From: Candidatus Gallacutalibacter stercoravium
Lineage (GTDB): Bacteria > Bacillota > Clostridia > Oscillospirales > Acutalibacteraceae
DNA length: 45,446 nucleotides
Assembly: GCA_018716975.1 (NCBI GenBank)
Contig: DVJE01000050.1
Location: forward strand, 1 to 45,446
Direction of reading: 5' to 3'
This document shows positions 33,353 through 42,719 of this stretch, one piece after another (the first letter of the stretch is position 1; every line of letters starts with the position of its first letter). Position numbers and translations under genes: made by a program. The notes below the pieces were generated by a model. It was not told where the DNA came from. It did not search any database and saw only the letters and a list, made by a program, of their open reading frames with translations.

Positions 33353-34558
33353 CTACTCCTCCTCGTTGGGCCGCAGCGCCTCTCGCATGTCGCTTAAAAA
33401 GCGCCCCGCCCGGATAGAATGGCCGTCGATGATGGTGATCCCCATCTCTTTGGCCCGCCAATAAGTGTAAGAACGCTCTTTGTTGATATTGCCCAGCGTT
33501 ACCAGCACGCAGCGGGAACGTCTGCCCCCGAAATAGCTGGCGTATACGCTCAGTTCTTGCAAAGCGTCGGAGGAAGGTTCCGACAGCTTGCAGGATATAA
33601 AAATAGGATGGGCGCCGTAAAAACAGGTGACGTCAATTTCGTTGGTTACCTCCACCATACTGTGGCGCATACCGTTCCAATCCACTTTAACGCTCATGCG
33701 CACGTCTTGGTATTCCCCCGACTGCTGCAAGGTGATATAGGTAAACAACTCCAAAAAGGTGCCGAAATCTGTTAAGTAGCGTTTTACCTGGGTGCTGGCG
33801 AAGGAAAACGAAATTTCTTGCCCACCGAGCTGCAAATTCCGCAGCAGGCCCAACCGGGCGGCTAGGCGAAGCAGCTTGCGTTGAGGAGAACCTTTATCTA
33901 AACGCACATAGGGTTTGCCCGGCCCGCGCATTGCCAGGGGCGCGCAAAACAGCAAAGGCTTTTTTTCTATGGGATAAGCGGTACAGCCCGCCTGTAAATA
34001 GGAACAAAGCTCCTTCCAGGCGGGAACGTCCTGAAAAATGGCGCGGCAATAAGAAAGCAGGCCCGAATAACTTGCCTCATCCGGCGTAGGATGCCCATAG
34101 CCGCCCACCGCCGCTCCGTGAGCCAGCAGCAGTGCGTCCATTGTAAGGCCGCAGGCAGGGAGCGGCCCCTCCATCGATTTGCAACCATAGGCGCTGTATA
34201 GCAGCCCGCGCTCCACATCCACCCGGAAGATAGGGGTAAAGCTGCCTACGCAGGCCAAATATGCGCCGATGGCCGCCAACTCACCGCCGCCGGTTACATC
34301 CACATAGCAGTTGGGGTTGCGCCGGATGGCTAGCTTGCAGCAATCCCGTATTTCCTCCAGGCTGGCTCCGGTGAGCGGCTGGGCGTCAAATTCCAGATTG
34401 GGCAGGATGCGGTGGCAAGCGCAAGCTAGGTCGTCCAGCTTTTTACGGCTGTGGCGAGCCTGGTTGTATAGAAAAACCACTTTTTTGGGGCGCAACGAAA
34501 GCACCACCGCCAGATTATTGATCTGATCGTGATCGTAGAGTTCAATTAAGCAATCCAT
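33353..34558 (-). CDS. Card1/Can2-like protein: CARF-like domain plus PD-(D/E)XK nuclease (DUF1887)
   Basis: A 401-residue cytoplasmic protein. The N-terminal half has a Rossmann-like CARF layout: LIELYDHDQINNLAVVLSLRPKKVVFLY (4-31) and YVDVTGGGELAAIGAYL (85-101), where TGGGE matches the TGGTK ligand loop. The C-terminal half has nuclease residues in order: E270 (GTFLELF), E307/D309 (NEIDV) and K324 (ISCK), then a Rossmann-like end (RCVLVTLGN; GITIIDGHS). Card1/Can2 proteins are nucleases switched on by cyclic oligoadenylate made by type III CRISPR complexes. No cas gene or CRISPR array is in view, so the activator is unknown. The ATG at 34558 has GAGGT just upstream; the longer frame to 34642 begins with an unsupported TTG. 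Confidence 0.85.
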   Translation of the reverse strand: MDCLIELYDHDQINNLAVVLSLRPKKVVFLYNQARHSRKKLDDLACACHRILPNLEFDAQPLTGASLEEIRDCCKLAIRRNPNCYVDVTGGGELAAIGAYLACVGSFTPIFRVDVERGLLYSAYGCKSMEGPLPACGLTMDALLLAHGAAVGGYGHPTPDEASYSGLLSYCRAIFQDVPAWKELCSYLQAGCTAYPIEKKPLLFCAPLAMRGPGKPYVRLDKGSPQRKLLRLAARLGLLRNLQLGGQEISFSFASTQVKRYLTDFGTFLELFTYITLQQSGEYQDVRMSVKVDWNGMRHSMVEVTNEIDVTCFYGAHPIFISCKLSEPSSDALQELSVYASYFGGRRSRCVLVTLGNINKERSYTYWRAKEMGITIIDGHSIRAGRFLSDMREALRPNEEE

Positions 34559-35070
34559 ATGTACCTCGTGCCGCGGCTTTAGCTGCCGCAAAGCAATCCG
34601 TTTTTCACCGGGCGGTTTATAAAATATGACAGACGATAGCAATTGCGCTGCCTACCGTTAGAACAGCGCAAAACGGTTCAAAAGCAGAATCTCGTGCATG
34701 ACCAGCGGGGGTTGTAAGCGAAACCAATAAGGTAAAGATAAATTTTTTAATACGCACGATATTCTTTCGATAGGTTGCATGTATATAAATTTTATCATCG
34801 GGAGTGTGGCAAGTGTGGATTGAAAAAGCGGCCCCAATCTTCGCCAAGAAGAGGCAATAAAGTGAGCGAAGTTTATTTTTTAGTGGGCTACCACTTGGTT
34901 GTGCCCACATTATAGCACACATTGGCCACAGGAAAAAGGCTTGGATTTTGCGGCAGAACGGCTTGCTTTGCGAGAAAGGACGGCGGATAACCGCAGCAAG
35001 TCAATATACCGAAAAAGGGGGCACAGAATAGCCTAAAGCGGCGAACATGCGGGCAGTGAAGCCTAAGAAT
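34559..35070 (-). other. Upstream region of the Card1-like gene
   Basis: No gene is supported; the minus open frame at 34617-34922 has no binding site or motif. A TATAAT at 34914-34909 (minus) with a poor -35 may be the promoter, followed at once by a possible hairpin (GTGGGC with GCCCAC, about 34883-34908) at the 5' end of a long leader. Nothing else is recognised. Confidence 0.35.
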
Positions 35071-35105
35071 AAAAGGCAGTGCCGAAAAAACGACACCGCC
35101 TTTTT
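35071..35105 (-). terminator. Terminator of the dockerin gene
   Basis: AAAAGGC-GTG-CG and CG-CAC-GCCTTTTT form a stem with two mismatches around an A6 loop, with T-runs possible on both strands. It lies 185 bases after the minus-strand stop at 35290. Confidence 0.6.
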
Positions 35106-35289
35106 CTGAAATGCTGCCAAAAATTTATGAGTTAGGGATAAAGGGCTGAGGAATAGAAGCGAGGAGGAGCAGAGGAGTGTGGGAAGATAAGAATATAAGA
35201 ATACAAGAGCAATCCTGTGGTATGCGGGATGCTTTTTCAGCATCTAGCCGTATGGCGCTTACCGGCTGTGGTCATCTAGAGAGCAAGCG

Positions 35290-37638
35290 TTAGGGCTCTA
35301 TGGCATAGCTGCCTTGCAGGTAACGCTTGAGAGCCAGCAGATCCAGAGAATCCACCTGCCCGTTATGATCCAGATCCGCTGCGGTGAAAAACCAGCCGTC
35401 TAGTTGTTGGGTGCCCAGCAGGTGCCGCGTTAGGGCCCTTTCATCCAGCGAATTCACATTGCCTTCCCCAGTGAGATCGCCGTATACCACCGCAGTCAGG
35501 CTGTCGCACAGCGCGCCGTCTAATGTGAGGCGCACCACGGCGCCGGTACCCACGTTGCTGCGGGCAGGTTGCCCATCGCGCAAAATTTCCAGCTCCCCGC
35601 CTGCATATTGCAGCCCAGAGCGGAAAGAGGCAACCGAGGTGGAAGGGGAAATGCCCGATATGGTGCCCAGCTCCCGATTGATGCGGTAACGAGAGCTTTC
35701 AATCTGATAAGGTCCGGCAGGAGAGGCGGATAAGGGCAAAGCGCGCACCACATATACAAGCCTGGCGGGCTTGCCGCTGCTATCCAGCAGCCCATCGCAG
35801 GTTACCTCATATTCCCCGCCTTGGCTGGTGGCGAAGCTGGGCGCGGGGAAGGAAAGGCGGTCGGCATCCAGCGTGAGCCCATCTGGAGCGCCGTAGGAAT
35901 AAGAGCAACTTTCTCCAGTGGCGCAGTCGTATACCGTAACCGTGGGGGAGGCGCTTTCTTCCACAGCGAGCCCACCGCCCAGCCAAATGTGCCACAAGTC
36001 GGCGGTAACAGCAGGGCCGATTCCCGCAATTGGGAAGCAGACAGATTGCTCCAGCGGTTGGGTTTGGTCAGAGGTAAACCGAACAAGCACAGCGTAGCCT
36101 TGCTCGGGGCTACCGGATACTCCGAACTGGATAAGGGAAGCGCCGGGCGATAGGGCTTGCTCTAAAAAGGCGGGATCTTGAAAACTCAGTTGGTGAATAG
36201 CGGCCCAAGCGGGGTTGAGGCTACCGGGCGGTAGGACTGCCACATAGCCGCCATCCAGATCAGAGAGCGCTTGGGTAAATACGGCGTCGCTCATGCCGCC
36301 GGGCCGGCTCCACCCGTCGGCCGGTGAGGCGCCGGAATACAAGGCCACAGCGGCCCCGGCCTGTAATTGATTTTCTAACCCCGCTTGCAAGGGCGCAAGG
36401 CCGTAAAGGGTGCGGTAAAAATTGGCGGCGGACAGGCCGTCATCCACCACTCCGGCACTAACCAGCCCCAACTGGGTAAAGCCCACCAAATCGGGTGCTA
36501 ATTCAAACACCGCTGCGCCGTTTGCCGGTTGGGCGGATTGCCATAGAAGAGAGAGCTGTTCCTGCGAAAGAACCGATTGCAAAGGTTGGTAATCCATCGG
36601 CTGAGGCTGCCCCAAGGCGTTAAATAGGCAAACGCCTACTGTGCCTTCCGGCGCATCTGAGGGAGCGTAAAAGGCAGCGGTCAGCTCCCCAAGGCAGCTA
36701 AGAGCCAAAGCAGTGCCGGGCAGATCCTGCTGGCCGGTAATGGTTTGCATGGCGGGATCCAGCTGCAAGACGGTGTCGCCCGACTGCGCCACAGCCAACA
36801 GCAAACCGCTATCTTCATTTTCATTTGTTTGAGCAGCGCAGGCAAAACGCGCATCCAGTGCCCAGAAAAGAGAAAGAGACTCTTGCGCGCCGCCCTGGCG
36901 TTGATATAAGCTGCCCGCTTGATCCAGCAGCCAATCACTGGTGATAAAACGAAACGGCGCGGTGGGACAGTCGCCGTCCACCGGCATTAGTGGGGCTAGG
37001 CTGCCTTGGCTGCCGTCTAAATAGGACAGTGCACCGGAGCGCGAAACAGTGTATACGATTTGCGTGCCGGGGACAGCCGCCACGGAAGCAAAACCTTCGG
37101 GCAGAGAATAGGCGGCGGTAACGGCGCCGGCTTGTATTTGCCTGAGCTGATCGGGCGCTTTGGCGTTTATGGCGTAAACAGCGCCGCTGCTGTCTGCCGT
37201 GAGGCAGCGGTTGCTATCAATAAAAATATCGTCCAGATTCCAACGCTCAATTTGTAAAGAGGCGTTGCACTGCACCAATTCGGTGGAATAGCGAAGGGTG
37301 TAGTCATCGCCCACCTCGCTTTTGGGAAAAGCGAGATAAAGGCTGCCGTTTTGCCCGGTAGCTGCGGCGTATGGAGCCGGAAAGCGTTCCAACAGTTGGC
37401 TTTCGCCGCTACTACTTAAAAAAGAAAGCAGCGTGCTACCCTGTGAAACACTGGCCAACAGCCATCCATCCTGTGTGGGCTCCACCAGCAGCGCTTGATC
37501 GGAGGCAAAACTATTGGGAAGATGAAGCCAAACGGGCGCCGCATCTTCCCCAGCGGCCCGCGCGGGCGGCATAGTGATAAAGAAACAACAAAGCAGGGCG
37601 GCAAGCCCGGCCGCAACCCATTTTTTAACGCGTGCCAT
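35290..37638 (-). CDS. Secreted dockerin-domain protein
   Basis: A 782-residue exported protein. The signal peptide is KKWVAAGLAALLCCFFITMP with a likely cut after ARA. Residues about 35-350 contain repeated short strand motifs like a beta-propeller. Residues about 385-550 (AANFYRTLYGLAPLQ...) resemble a CAP/SCP domain in spacing, though its key residues are not clear. A small domain with RINRELGTISGISPSTSV (about 650-700) is often found before dockerins. The end is a type I dockerin with two calcium-binding repeats (GDLTGEGNVNSLDERALTRHL and ADLDHNGQVDSLDLLALKRYL). Dockerins dock onto cohesins in cell-surface complexes. No catalytic domain is recognised. AGGGGGA lies before the ATG. Confidence 0.85.
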   Translation of the reverse strand: MARVKKWVAAGLAALLCCFFITMPPARAAGEDAAPVWLHLPNSFASDQALLVEPTQDGWLLASVSQGSTLLSFLSSSGESQLLERFPAPYAAATGQNGSLYLAFPKSEVGDDYTLRYSTELVQCNASLQIERWNLDDIFIDSNRCLTADSSGAVYAINAKAPDQLRQIQAGAVTAAYSLPEGFASVAAVPGTQIVYTVSRSGALSYLDGSQGSLAPLMPVDGDCPTAPFRFITSDWLLDQAGSLYQRQGGAQESLSLFWALDARFACAAQTNENEDSGLLLAVAQSGDTVLQLDPAMQTITGQQDLPGTALALSCLGELTAAFYAPSDAPEGTVGVCLFNALGQPQPMDYQPLQSVLSQEQLSLLWQSAQPANGAAVFELAPDLVGFTQLGLVSAGVVDDGLSAANFYRTLYGLAPLQAGLENQLQAGAAVALYSGASPADGWSRPGGMSDAVFTQALSDLDGGYVAVLPPGSLNPAWAAIHQLSFQDPAFLEQALSPGASLIQFGVSGSPEQGYAVLVRFTSDQTQPLEQSVCFPIAGIGPAVTADLWHIWLGGGLAVEESASPTVTVYDCATGESCSYSYGAPDGLTLDADRLSFPAPSFATSQGGEYEVTCDGLLDSSGKPARLVYVVRALPLSASPAGPYQIESSRYRINRELGTISGISPSTSVASFRSGLQYAGGELEILRDGQPARSNVGTGAVVRLTLDGALCDSLTAVVYGDLTGEGNVNSLDERALTRHLLGTQQLDGWFFTAADLDHNGQVDSLDLLALKRYLQGSYAIEP

Positions 37639-37834
37639 AGATGTTCCCCCTTATCCGTTTTGTTATCTTTAGCATACAATATCCGGCGGCTTGGGGGTAA
37701 AATGCGTGAAAAGGTTTCATGAATCTATTGGCTTTCACCGCAGTATGGCTGGCCTGGCGGTTCTTTAACAGCATTGCCCCTTGTTTTAAAATAGGAGCTG
37801 TGATTATTTTGCAAAAAAATTGCCGCACTTTTAC

Positions 37835-37862
37835 TTTACGGCACAGGGCGGTTTTTATATAA
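37835..37862 (+). promoter_or_regulatory. Promoter for the D-2-hydroxyacid dehydrogenase gene
   Basis: TTTACG at 37835-37840 and TATAAT at 37857-37862 are 16 bases apart. The ATG at 37892 follows with GGAGG in between. Confidence 0.7.
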
Positions 37863-37891
37863 TGGGAAGGTGTGGATAGGAGGCGCTTGGC

Positions 37892-38857
37892 ATGCACATT
37901 GTAATCTTAGACGCTTATTCTGCCAACCCGGGCGATATCAGCTGGTCGCCGTTAGAAGCGTTCGGCCGGGTGGAGGTATACGATGATACCGATCCCGAGC
38001 AGGTGGTGGAGCGGGCGGCCCAAGCGGAAATATTGATAGTCAACCGGGTGGCGCTAAGCAAAGAAACTTTGCGGCGCCTGCCCCGGCTGCGCTACATTGG
38101 AACATTGGCCACAGGATACAATACCATTGATGTAAAAGCTGCGGCTCAGTTGGGCATACCAGTGTGCAATGTGCCGGATTATTGCACCGGAGCGGTGGCA
38201 CAAATGACATTTGCACTGCTGTTGGAACTGGTTTGCCATGTGAAAACCCACAGCGATTTGGTGCGGGCAGGCTGCTGGAGCGCCAGCAAGGAGCTGTGCT
38301 ATCGGGACATTCCATTGGTAGGGCTGGAGGGCAAAACCATGGGCATATTGGGATATGGAGCCATCGGCCGGGCGGTGGGGCGCATCGCCATGGCTATGGG
38401 GATGCGCGTGTTATGTCACAGCCGCACACCGCAAATCAATAACGACGGTAGCCAGTGGGTGGATTTCGACACCCTGCTGCGGCAAAGCGATGTGCTTTCG
38501 CTGCACTGCCCGCTGACGGAACAAACCCGAGAGATTATCGGCGAAGCGGCCTTATCGCGCCTGAAGCCGGGAGCTTATTTGGTAAATACCGCCCGGGGAT
38601 TGTTGCTGAATGAACAAGCTGTGGCCAATGCGCTAAACGAAGGGCGGTTGGCCGGGGCCGCGTTGGATGTATTGGCCCAAGAGCCGCCCGCGCCCAACAA
38701 CCCTTTGCTGACGGCCCGCAACTGCCTGATTACACCCCATATCGCTTGGGCGCCCCGGGAAGCCAGGGTGCGCTTGGTGCATATTGTGGCTCAAAATATA
38801 GCCGCCTTTTTACGTGGCGCGCCGCAAAATAATGTGGCGCAGGAGCCAACAGGGTAA
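37892..38857 (+). CDS. D-2-hydroxyacid dehydrogenase (glycerate dehydrogenase-like)
   Basis: A 321-residue NAD(P)-dependent enzyme that interconverts 2-oxo acids and D-2-hydroxy acids; the HprA (hydroxypyruvate reductase) branch fits best. It has the N-terminal substrate-binding region with TGYNTIDV (74-81), the dinucleotide loop GYGAIG (154-159) and the catalytic trio R235 (NTARG), E264 (LAQEP) and H283 (TPHIAW). AGGAGG precedes the ATG at 37892. It is a single-gene unit ending at the hairpin at 38917-38955. The true substrate is not decided by the sequence. Confidence 0.93.
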   Translation: MHIVILDAYSANPGDISWSPLEAFGRVEVYDDTDPEQVVERAAQAEILIVNRVALSKETLRRLPRLRYIGTLATGYNTIDVKAAAQLGIPVCNVPDYCTGAVAQMTFALLLELVCHVKTHSDLVRAGCWSASKELCYRDIPLVGLEGKTMGILGYGAIGRAVGRIAMAMGMRVLCHSRTPQINNDGSQWVDFDTLLRQSDVLSLHCPLTEQTREIIGEAALSRLKPGAYLVNTARGLLLNEQAVANALNEGRLAGAALDVLAQEPPAPNNPLLTARNCLITPHIAWAPREARVRLVHIVAQNIAAFLRGAPQNNVAQEPTG

Positions 38858-38916
38858 AATGGTAAGGCTTTCTATTCGCTTGCAAAACGAATAGAGTGCA
38901 AGGTACGAAACATGCT

Positions 38917-38955
38917 AAAAAGACAGAAACCGGCTTGCGCCGGTATCTGTCTTTT
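38917..38955. terminator. Terminator after the dehydrogenase gene
   Basis: AAAAAGACAG-ACCGGC pairs with GCCGGT-CTGTCTTTTT (38917-38934 with 38938-38955, one internal mismatch). A second possible hairpin (GCGTTTAAG with CTTAAACGC, about 38978-39000) follows. Confidence 0.85.
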
Positions 38956-39018
38956 TAGGGAGGAGTTATTATGAAGCGCGTTTAAGAAAGGCTTAAACGC
39001 TAGGCGTTTTTCGCAAAG

Positions 39019-39037
39019 TTCTATACTTAGTATAGAA
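39019..39037. promoter_or_regulatory. Operator-like perfect palindrome upstream of the YfhO gene
   Basis: TTCTATAC (39019-39026) and GTATAGAA (39030-39037) form perfect 8-base arms around TTA. The site is AT-rich, 124 bases before the YfhO start, in a region with no gene. Its size and symmetry suggest a dimeric repressor site; no regulator is identified. Confidence 0.45.
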
Positions 39038-39160
39038 ATAATATAAAAATAAGTCAACGATTTTATCGCATTTCTATAAATTTTACAACTTTGTGACAAG
39101 TTTGTTTAATCTCTGCCATATTGCTGATATCAATCGGCAGCGGAAAGGATAGGATGGTAG

Positions 39161-41914
39161 ATGGCAAAGTGGTTTTGGGCAAAACAAAAATTGCAGCCTA
39201 ACCTGCCGGGATGGTTGCCCTATGGGGCGGCTCCTGCAGCGGTGCTGGGCATTGCCGCCGTTGTGTTTGCGGTTTGGGGGTTGTTCCCTTTTGGCGAACA
39301 GACCCTTTCTTGGTGCGATATGTCGCAGCAGGTGGTTCCCTTGCTGGCTGAGTTGCGCGACGCAATCACCGGGAACGGCGGGGATCTTTTTTTCAGCATG
39401 CGCAACGCGGGCGGCATGAATTTTTGGGGTGTGTTTTTATTTTTTCTCTCTAGCCCCTTTTCGTTTTCGGTGGCCTTTGTAGAAAAGGCCGATCTCATGT
39501 TGCTGATGAACCTGTTGGTTGTGCTGAAAATGGCGGTGTGCGCCTTTACGGCGGCGCTGCTTTTCCGCCGCTGGTTGCCTCAGCTGGGCGCGGCGCCGGT
39601 TACGGCCCTGGCGGTGCTCTATGCCTTTGGCGGCTTTGCCATGCTGTTTTACCAAAACTTGGTGTGGCTGGATGTTATGTATCTGTTCCCACTGTTGCTT
39701 TTGGCCTTTGGCCGTTTGCGCCGGGGCAAGCCGCTGTGCTTTATTTTGGCTTTAAGCGCTATGCTGGTGCTCAACTTTTATTTGAGCTATATGGTGGTTG
39801 CTTTTTTGTTGCTGGGCTTTGCTGTGTACCTACTGCTGGGTGTTGCCCGAGAGGAGCGCGGTCATTTGGCGCTGCTGTTTGGGCTTTCTTGCCTGGTGAG
39901 CGCCTGCCTTACCGGAGCGGTATGGCTGCCTGCCTTGTTGCAATATATGGGATCGGCCAGGGAGATCGATCTAATCGGCAGCTTGGCGGGCGGCAAACTG
40001 ACAACTAATCTATTTACCACGCTGCCCTTAGTGTTTTGCACCACTTTGGTGGTTTCAGCTCTGCCGTTTTTTCAGTGGCGCACAGCGCAGCCGGCCGGCC
40101 GGTTGGTAACCCCAACTGGCACAACTCGTGAAACGGGCAATAACAGCCGCTGCTTTTTTGTGCTGCTGCTTTTGATGATGGTGCCGCTGGTGTTGGATCC
40201 TGTTAACAAAATGTGGCACGCAGGCAGTTATCAAGCCTTTCCCGCCCGGTATGGCTATATGGTTACCCTAATGGGGCTATTGGTGGCGGGCGGCGTTATG
40301 CCAAGGGCTTTACTAGAATCCTCTCAGCCTCAGCGTAGCCGGCCTGCTGCTCTGATTTCGGGCCTGGCTGTGGTGGCAGCCGCCTATGCGCTGGGTGGAT
40401 GGCTGCTTGCCGCCCATCTGGAAGATATGGATGCCTATGTAAGCACTTTGTGGGGCGATAAAACGTCGTTCACCTATTTGCTGTTTTTCTTTTTACTGCT
40501 GTTTTTGGCCTATTTTTTGCTGCTCTATTTATTTCGCTTTTCCCATCTGAGCAAGCGGGCCTTTGCCCTGCTGCTGTGCCTGCTGGTGGCGGGAGAATGC
40601 TTTTTTAACGCCGGGGTGTACATTGGGGCGGCGGCCCGCAGCGATAGCGGCTACCGCGACCTGATGGATTTAAGCGGCGAAATAGAAGACGATGATTTTT
40701 ACCGGGTGAAAGCCGGTAGGCGGGATTTTGACGTAAACCTGCTGGGAGCTATGGGGTATAACACAGTGGCCCATTATACCTCTTTAACAGCGTCGGACTA
40801 TTTATTCGGCATGAAAAAGCTGGGGTACTCCTCGAACTGGATGGAGATGACGGCCACAGGCGGTACGTTACTCACCGATGCGCTGCTTTCCAACCGCTAT
40901 ACGGTTGCACAAAACAGCTGGTATGCGCCTTTGGGGACGTCGGTTTATCAGGGAAGGTTTTATCAAATCTTTCAAAACGAGTTGTATTTGCCCCTGGGAC
41001 TGCGGCTGAAGGGGGATGTAACCCAGTGGGAGCTGTTGCCCGACGGCAGCAGGATTGACGTGCAAGAGGCCCTTTACCGTATGCTGGGGGGCGACGGAGC
41101 GCTGTTTACCGCCTATGAGCCCTACCGGCAGGAGAATGCTTCGGTAACGACTGGTGCCATGGGGCTGACCCTGGTAAAAAAAGAGGGAGAGGCCCAAGAA
41201 CAATCTTTTTTGCACTACCAGGTGCAGGTGGAGGGCACTCAGGCGCTGTATTTCGATGCCTTTCGGGATTTGACCATCCGTCTGCAGGAACCAATTAACG
41301 GTTCTTTTACCGTAACAGTCAACGGTAGAAAGATAGAGGAAGGGTACCCCACACGAAGAAATAACGGGCTGCTGTATCTGGGGACTTTTGAAGATCAAAC
41401 GGTGGAGATAGAGGTGGAGGTCTGCAAAGATGTTACCCTCAAATCCTTTGGCGTGTATGGGCTGGATGTGGGCAAGCTGCGCCAAACCGTCGCCAATGCG
41501 CCGGCGGTAGAGGTGGATGTAGATAACCGGAGTTTTTCCGCACAGCTTACGGCGGGGGAGGGCGAATTTTTGTATTTGTCTTTGCCCTACGACGAAGGCT
41601 ATCAGGCTTGGGTAAACGGGGAAGAAACGCCGGTTTACCGGGTGAACGATACCTTTATGGCAATCCCCTTGCAAGAGGGGAATAACCAGGTGCAGCTCTT
41701 TTATCTGCCGCCGGGATTGCGCGCGGGGGTTGTGCTGATGCTGGTGGGAGCGGTCTTATTGGTGCTGTTTTTGCTGGCGCATAGGCGCGGCTGGCTCAAT
41801 AACCGAAAATGGTTGGAACGGCTGGCCTTGGCGGCTTTTGTGGGTGCCGGCGCCGTGGTGTTGGTGGTTTTGTACCTGTTCCCGTTGGGGGTATACTTTT
41901 TGGGACTAAAATAA
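39161..41914 (+). CDS. YfhO family membrane protein
   Basis: A 917-residue polytopic membrane protein with 12 or more hydrophobic helices in the first 520 residues, an extracytoplasmic domain of about 320 residues and a final pair of helices (about 850-917). YfhO marks are the early periplasmic loop (QTLSWCDMSQQVVPLLAELRD), FSMRNAGGMNFWG and the C-terminal beta-rich region with LYLSLPYDEGYQAWVNGEE. YfhO of B. subtilis family members is linked to glycosylation of lipoteichoic acid as a GT-C-type protein; a similar role here is inference from family. GGAAAGGA lies upstream of the ATG. Confidence 0.93.
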   Translation: MAKWFWAKQKLQPNLPGWLPYGAAPAAVLGIAAVVFAVWGLFPFGEQTLSWCDMSQQVVPLLAELRDAITGNGGDLFFSMRNAGGMNFWGVFLFFLSSPFSFSVAFVEKADLMLLMNLLVVLKMAVCAFTAALLFRRWLPQLGAAPVTALAVLYAFGGFAMLFYQNLVWLDVMYLFPLLLLAFGRLRRGKPLCFILALSAMLVLNFYLSYMVVAFLLLGFAVYLLLGVAREERGHLALLFGLSCLVSACLTGAVWLPALLQYMGSAREIDLIGSLAGGKLTTNLFTTLPLVFCTTLVVSALPFFQWRTAQPAGRLVTPTGTTRETGNNSRCFFVLLLLMMVPLVLDPVNKMWHAGSYQAFPARYGYMVTLMGLLVAGGVMPRALLESSQPQRSRPAALISGLAVVAAAYALGGWLLAAHLEDMDAYVSTLWGDKTSFTYLLFFFLLLFLAYFLLLYLFRFSHLSKRAFALLLCLLVAGECFFNAGVYIGAAARSDSGYRDLMDLSGEIEDDDFYRVKAGRRDFDVNLLGAMGYNTVAHYTSLTASDYLFGMKKLGYSSNWMEMTATGGTLLTDALLSNRYTVAQNSWYAPLGTSVYQGRFYQIFQNELYLPLGLRLKGDVTQWELLPDGSRIDVQEALYRMLGGDGALFTAYEPYRQENASVTTGAMGLTLVKKEGEAQEQSFLHYQVQVEGTQALYFDAFRDLTIRLQEPINGSFTVTVNGRKIEEGYPTRRNNGLLYLGTFEDQTVEIEVEVCKDVTLKSFGVYGLDVGKLRQTVANAPAVEVDVDNRSFSAQLTAGEGEFLYLSLPYDEGYQAWVNGEETPVYRVNDTFMAIPLQEGNNQVQLFYLPPGLRAGVVLMLVGAVLLVLFLLAHRRGWLNNRKWLERLALAAFVGAGAVVLVVLYLFPLGVYFLGLK

Positions 41915-42192
41915 CAGTAGTAAGCTTGGCCGGTTTTATTTGGGGCAAGGGGCTCTAGAAACAGGTAAGTGTTCGTTGTTGTGTAGGTTGGGCTTTTTTA
42001 TAACAGTGATTAACAGGGATGTGTTGAGGAACGTACGGCTTGGCTACATGCTCCTCTTTGCGGGAGAAGCCCCTCCCCCTTTTTCGGCGGCCTATTTTTT
42101 GCGCTTTGCCCCGCCGGGCTTGACTAACCGCCCGCGCCACTTTATACTTTACCTATATGGCTTTCCATCGGAAGGCGTAAGGAGGAACCGCT

Positions 42193-42600
42193 ATGTGGCT
42201 TTCGATTTTATCCGCCCTGGTTTGCTTCGCTGTGGCTACTATTTTGTTTACCCCGCCGCTGCGCAGCTTTCCGTTTTATTTGGGCTTTTCCATTTACTTT
42301 TTGTTTGAAGGCGCTTGGACGTTGCTAAACGCAGTGGCGCTGCTGATTTGGCCATACAGCAATTTTATGGTATGGGTGCACTATGTGGGCGCCATCTTGT
42401 TTGCCGGATATTTGCTATATAGCCTGTATCTGTATTATTGGCGCGTGAAACACGCCGCTCAGCCGGGGGACAAAAAGGAAAACCAAGAAAATACAGAGGT
42501 AAGCGGCACGGATGCGGCCGACAAGCCCGCCCTACCCCAAAGTGGGGAGGCCGGCGCGGCGGCCAAAGTGCAGGAGCAGAAACACCAGGATAAACAGTGA
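42193..42600 (+). CDS. Small membrane protein with charged C-terminal tail
   Basis: A 135-residue protein with three hydrophobic helices (about 3-22, 27-52, 60-82) and a hydrophilic Lys/Glu/Gln/Ala tail of about 50 residues. No family recognised. AGGAGG lies 8 bases before the ATG. It shares its layout with the protein encoded at 42720 (three helices plus a charged disordered tail), so the two may be paralogs or partners. No function proposed. Confidence 0.75.
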   Translation: MWLSILSALVCFAVATILFTPPLRSFPFYLGFSIYFLFEGAWTLLNAVALLIWPYSNFMVWVHYVGAILFAGYLLYSLYLYYWRVKHAAQPGDKKENQENTEVSGTDAADKPALPQSGEAGAAAKVQEQKHQDKQ

Positions 42601-42655
42601 GCCTGCAAACGCAGGATGCAAGCAACACAAATTGAAGAAACGCGATGTGGCATCT

Positions 42656-42685
42656 CCGGCCGCTCTTTTACAAAAAAGCGGCCGG
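42656..42685 (+). other. Intercistronic hairpin
   Basis: CCGGCCGCT (42656-42664) pairs with AGCGGCCGG (42677-42685), with an inner TTTT/AAAA extension. No T-run follows, so it is more likely an RNA stability element than a terminator between the two small membrane protein genes. Confidence 0.5.
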
Positions 42686-42719
42686 CAAGGGCAAAGGGCC
42701 CGAGGAGGAATGAAATACG

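Noticed and set aside
2630-34558. TIR operon and Card1-like nuclease as one defence island
   Set aside because: They lie about 25 kb apart with housekeeping genes (prs, pth, mfd, ppdK) between them, so there is no physical support for a joint system.
34617-34922. 101-codon minus-strand open frame upstream of the Card1-like gene
   Set aside because: It has no binding site and an unusual composition, and it overlaps the likely promoter and leader.
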